Source: Microbacteriaceae bacterium PS02333 (lineage in GTDB: Bacteria; Actinomycetota; Actinomycetes; Actinomycetales; Microbacteriaceae). Taken from it: DNA of 34,225 bases. Where the stretch lies: positions 1 through 34,225 of the forward strand of contig JASCOI010000024.1 in the NCBI GenBank assembly GCA_029959665.1. Reading direction: 5' to 3'. A program made the position numbers and the translations under genes. The notes under the pieces are model-generated. The model did not search any database. It had not been told where the DNA came from and saw nothing but the letters and a program-made list of their open reading frames with translations. Below, one piece after another: positions 32,348 to 34,225 of the stretch. Position 1 is the stretch's first letter. The number at the start of each line of letters is the position of its first letter.

Positions 32348-32814
32348 CCGCGCTGCCCGTCCGCCGGCTGCGGTTCGTCGGCGTGGTGCAGGGTCCGGAG
32401 GATCCGCCGGGCGATCCGTGCTTCCTCGTCGGAACCGAGTTCGTCGCGCACGGCACGGACGGAGAGCCCGAGGATCTCGGCGATCTCGGACGGTGCGACG
32501 TTGAGCTCGGTGAGCCGTGCGACCAGGGCGTCGCGGTCGTCGGCGACGGACTCCTCGAGTGCCCGGGCCTCCGCGCGCATCGCCCGCGCGCGCTCGCTCG
32601 CACACCGGACGGTGGCGATGCGCGTGGCGGTCGAGGGGTCGCCGACGACGAACTCGATGCGCGGGGTCTCGCCCGCGAAGTCGTGCACCATCGTGCGGTG
32701 CCGGACGACGACGTCGTCGAGCCATGCGCCGTGGTGTTCGATCGCCGGGTAGTCGACGCAGCGCAGCACCCATTCGTCGTCGACGAGTGCGGCTGTCGAG
32801 GTGATGGTCGTCAC
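32344..32814 (-). CDS. Orphan HicB-like protein with C-terminal helix-turn-helix
   Basis: A 156-residue cytosolic protein. The N-terminus (about 10-40: DDEWVLRCVDYPAIEHHGAWLDDV) resembles the HicB antitoxin fold, though the match is short. A coiled, Arg/Ala/Glu-rich helix (70-95) leads to a sigma-region-4-like HTH (VARLTELNVAPSEIAEILGLSVRAVRDEL, about 98-126). HicB antitoxins normally sit beside a small HicA toxin of about 60 aa; none is seen on either side. It may be an orphan regulator. GTG start 32814 with AGGACGAGG just upstream. The stop shares a CTAG with the convergent DUF4436 gene. Confidence 0.65.
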   Translation of the reverse strand: MTTITSTAALVDDEWVLRCVDYPAIEHHGAWLDDVVVRHRTMVHDFAGETPRIEFVVGDPSTATRIATVRCASERARAMRAEARALEESVADDRDALVARLTELNVAPSEIAEILGLSVRAVRDELGSDEEARIARRILRTLHHADEPQPADGQRG

Positions 32815-32952
32815 GGTGGAACCTCGTCCTGATCAGCGAACCTGGTGAGGGGTTCCGGTTCGACGCTACGCGGATCGGCGGGCTCGCGCGGTCGGCAGTT
32901 CGGCGGACAGGGGCGGGCGGCTGCTCGGTCGCGTGGCGGGTCCGCTGCTCGC

Positions 32953-32978
32953 GGGAATACCGTGTGGTGCGCTACGTT
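32953..32978 (+). promoter_or_regulatory. Sigma-R/sigma-H-like promoter of the LLM oxidoreductase
   Basis: GGGAAT (32953-32958) and GTT (32976-32978) are 17 nt apart, close to the GGAAY-N17-20-GTT pattern of actinobacterial thiol-stress ECF sigma factors. An overlapping TACGTT (32973-32978) could instead serve as a vegetative -10. Confidence 0.45.
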
Positions 32979-32993
32979 GTACCCGGCAGTTCG

Positions 32994-33005
32994 ATGCAAA
33001 CGCAT
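32994..33005. promoter_or_regulatory. Small inverted repeat in the leader of the LLM oxidoreductase
   Basis: ATGC-AAAC-GCAT lies between the promoter and ribosome site, with the TGCAAACGCA core resembling LacI-family operators. Weak evidence. Confidence 0.3.
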
Positions 33006-33027
33006 TGATCTCACGGAAGGCGGCATC

Positions 33028-34167
33028 ATGCAGTTCGGCATCTTCACGGTCAGTGACGTCACGACCGACCCGACCACGGGGACCACTCCGGACGACACGC
33101 GGCGCGTCCGCGACATCATGACGATCGCCGAGCACGCCGACCAGGCCGGGCTCGACGTCTTCGCCACGGGTGAGCACCACAACCCGCCGTTCGTCGCGTC
33201 CTCGCCGACCACGATGCTCGGCTACCTGGCCGGGCGGACGAAGCACATCACGCTCTCGACGTCGACAACCCTCATCACGACGAACGACCCGGTGCGCATC
33301 GCCGAGGAGTACGCGATGCTCCAGGTGATCTCCGACGGCCGCATGGACCTGATGATGGGGCGGGGCAACACCGGCCCGGTCTACCCGTGGTTCGGGCAGG
33401 ACATCCGGCAGGGCGTGAACCTGGCGATCGAGAACTACGCGCTGGTCCGGCAGCTGTGGGAGAACGAGGTCGTCAACTGGCAGGGCAAGTTCCGCACGCC
33501 GCTGCAGGGCTTCACCTCGACACCGCGTCCGCTCGACGGTGTCGCGCCGTTCGTCTGGCACGGCTCGATCCGCACGCCGGAGATCGCGGAGCAGGCCGCC
33601 TACTACGGTGACGGCTTCTTCCACAACAACATCTTCTGGCCGATCGAGCACACCGCGCAGATGGTCGGTCTCTACCGGCAGCGCTTCGAGCACTACGGGC
33701 ACGGTGCCGCGAACCAGGCGATCGTCGGGCTCGGAGGGCAGTTCTTCGCGCGCAAGAACTCGCAGGACGCGATCGCCGAGTTCCGTCCGTACTTCGACAA
33801 CGCCCCGGTCTACGGGCACGGGCCGTCGATGGAGGACTTCACCGAGCAGACCCCGCTGACCGTCGGGTCGCCGCAGCAGGTCATCGACCGGTACGCGGCG
33901 ATGAAGGACAGCGTCGGGCACTACCAGCGCCAGCTGTTCCTCGTCGACCACGCGGGCCTGCCGCTCAAGACGGTCCTCGAGCAGATCGACATCCTCGCGT
34001 CGGACATCGTGCCGGAGCTCCGCAAGATCAACGACGAGGGGCGCCCGGCAGGCGTGCCGTCGAACCCGCCGTCGCACGCGGAGCGTGTCGCCGCCGCCCG
34101 CGCAGCGGGCACGGTCGGCACCGACCACGTGGCCGCGGTCGACGAGTGGACCGGCGCGTCGGTCTGA
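33028..34167 (+). CDS. LLM-class flavin-dependent oxidoreductase (luciferase-like)
   Basis: A 379-residue luciferase-like monooxygenase. The TIM-barrel signs are MQFGIFTVSDV at the start, DVFATGEHHNPPFVASSPTTML (49-70), LSTSTTLITTNDPVRIAEEYAMLQVISDGRMDLMMGRGNTGP and a late LTVGSPQQVIDRYAAM. FMN is probably used as substrate or cofactor. The natural substrate (alkane, nitro compound, quinone or F420-linked) cannot be told. Some actinobacterial members are described as CE1758-family FMN-dependent oxidoreductases. ATG at 33028 has GGAAGG 8-13 nt upstream. It is monocistronic within the window; a hairpin-like arm begins at 34187 but is cut by the end. Confidence 0.9.
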   Translation: MQFGIFTVSDVTTDPTTGTTPDDTRRVRDIMTIAEHADQAGLDVFATGEHHNPPFVASSPTTMLGYLAGRTKHITLSTSTTLITTNDPVRIAEEYAMLQVISDGRMDLMMGRGNTGPVYPWFGQDIRQGVNLAIENYALVRQLWENEVVNWQGKFRTPLQGFTSTPRPLDGVAPFVWHGSIRTPEIAEQAAYYGDGFFHNNIFWPIEHTAQMVGLYRQRFEHYGHGAANQAIVGLGGQFFARKNSQDAIAEFRPYFDNAPVYGHGPSMEDFTEQTPLTVGSPQQVIDRYAAMKDSVGHYQRQLFLVDHAGLPLKTVLEQIDILASDIVPELRKINDEGRPAGVPSNPPSHAERVAAARAAGTVGTDHVAAVDEWTGASV

Positions 34168-34186
34168 CCGAACCATCCGCATGACT

Positions 34187-34203
34187 GGAGGCTCGGTGCC
34201 AGC
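34187..34203 (+). other. Left arm of a possible terminator, related to the one at 18099
   Basis: GGAGGCTCGGTGCCAGC differs at one base from GGAGGCACGGTGCCAGC at 18099-18115, the left arm and loop of the EIIC terminator. The window ends before a full right arm, so function is uncertain. Confidence 0.4.
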
Positions 34204-34225
34204 GGGCCCCGCGCCGCCCGGCCGG

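Overview
The window is a very GC-rich, gene-dense piece of chromosome. Gene content and codon style point to an actinobacterium, most probably a member of the Microbacteriaceae such as Curtobacterium. This is an inference from protein character and gene set; no database search was possible. Typical actinobacterial traits are visible: many GTG starts, many 4-bp start/stop overlaps, -10 boxes placed 6-7 nt before start codons (leaderless transcripts), an M. tuberculosis-like bkdABC set, and a combined CopD/CtaG protein. I found 35 protein genes and no rRNA, tRNA, CRISPR array, insertion sequence or phage.

Layout. (1) 63-3672, minus strand: a secreted Thr/Pro-repeat protein, then a coupled group of a 4-TM holin-family protein, a low-molecular-weight phosphotyrosine phosphatase and adenylosuccinate lyase. 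(2) 3713-9228, plus strand: a HisC-type aminotransferase, the E1-alpha, E1-beta and E2 subunits of a branched-chain 2-oxoacid dehydrogenase, and a GNAT acetyltransferase. (3) 9428-14932, minus strand: a five-gene unit of response regulator, histidine kinase, MprF/LPG-synthase-like DUF2156 membrane protein, membrane-anchored esterase and a small membrane protein. This looks like a self-regulated lipid-aminoacylation module and is the best candidate here for an under-described system. (4) 15121-18077: a GntR/UTRA (DasR/NagR-like) regulator with split GlcNAc/glucose-type PTS genes (EIIA and EIIB on minus, EIIC on plus), with DasR-like palindromes at both promoters. (5) 18325-21465: a zinc ABC importer znuA-znuC-znuB-zur operon behind a Zur-box-like palindrome and a leaderless promoter; an alpha/beta hydrolase follows. 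(6) 22503-23837: cysteine-poor (zinc-independent) ribosomal proteins L28, L33 and S14, then a HU-family protein. (7) 23949-27283: a CopD/CtaG copper and oxidase-assembly protein translationally coupled to a Pif1-like helicase. (8) 27384-34167: envelope genes (DUF4383 protein, PAP2 phosphatase, a large exported Ig-like surface protein coupled to a DUF4436 membrane protein), an orphan HicB-like/HTH protein, and an LLM-type flavin oxidoreductase behind a sigma-R/sigma-H-like promoter.

Most of the window is ordinary core genome. The points worth following are regulatory (DasR-like and Zur-like operators, repeated leaderless promoters, unusual long hairpins and a 19-nt tandem repeat between genes) and the RR-HK-DUF2156-esterase operon.
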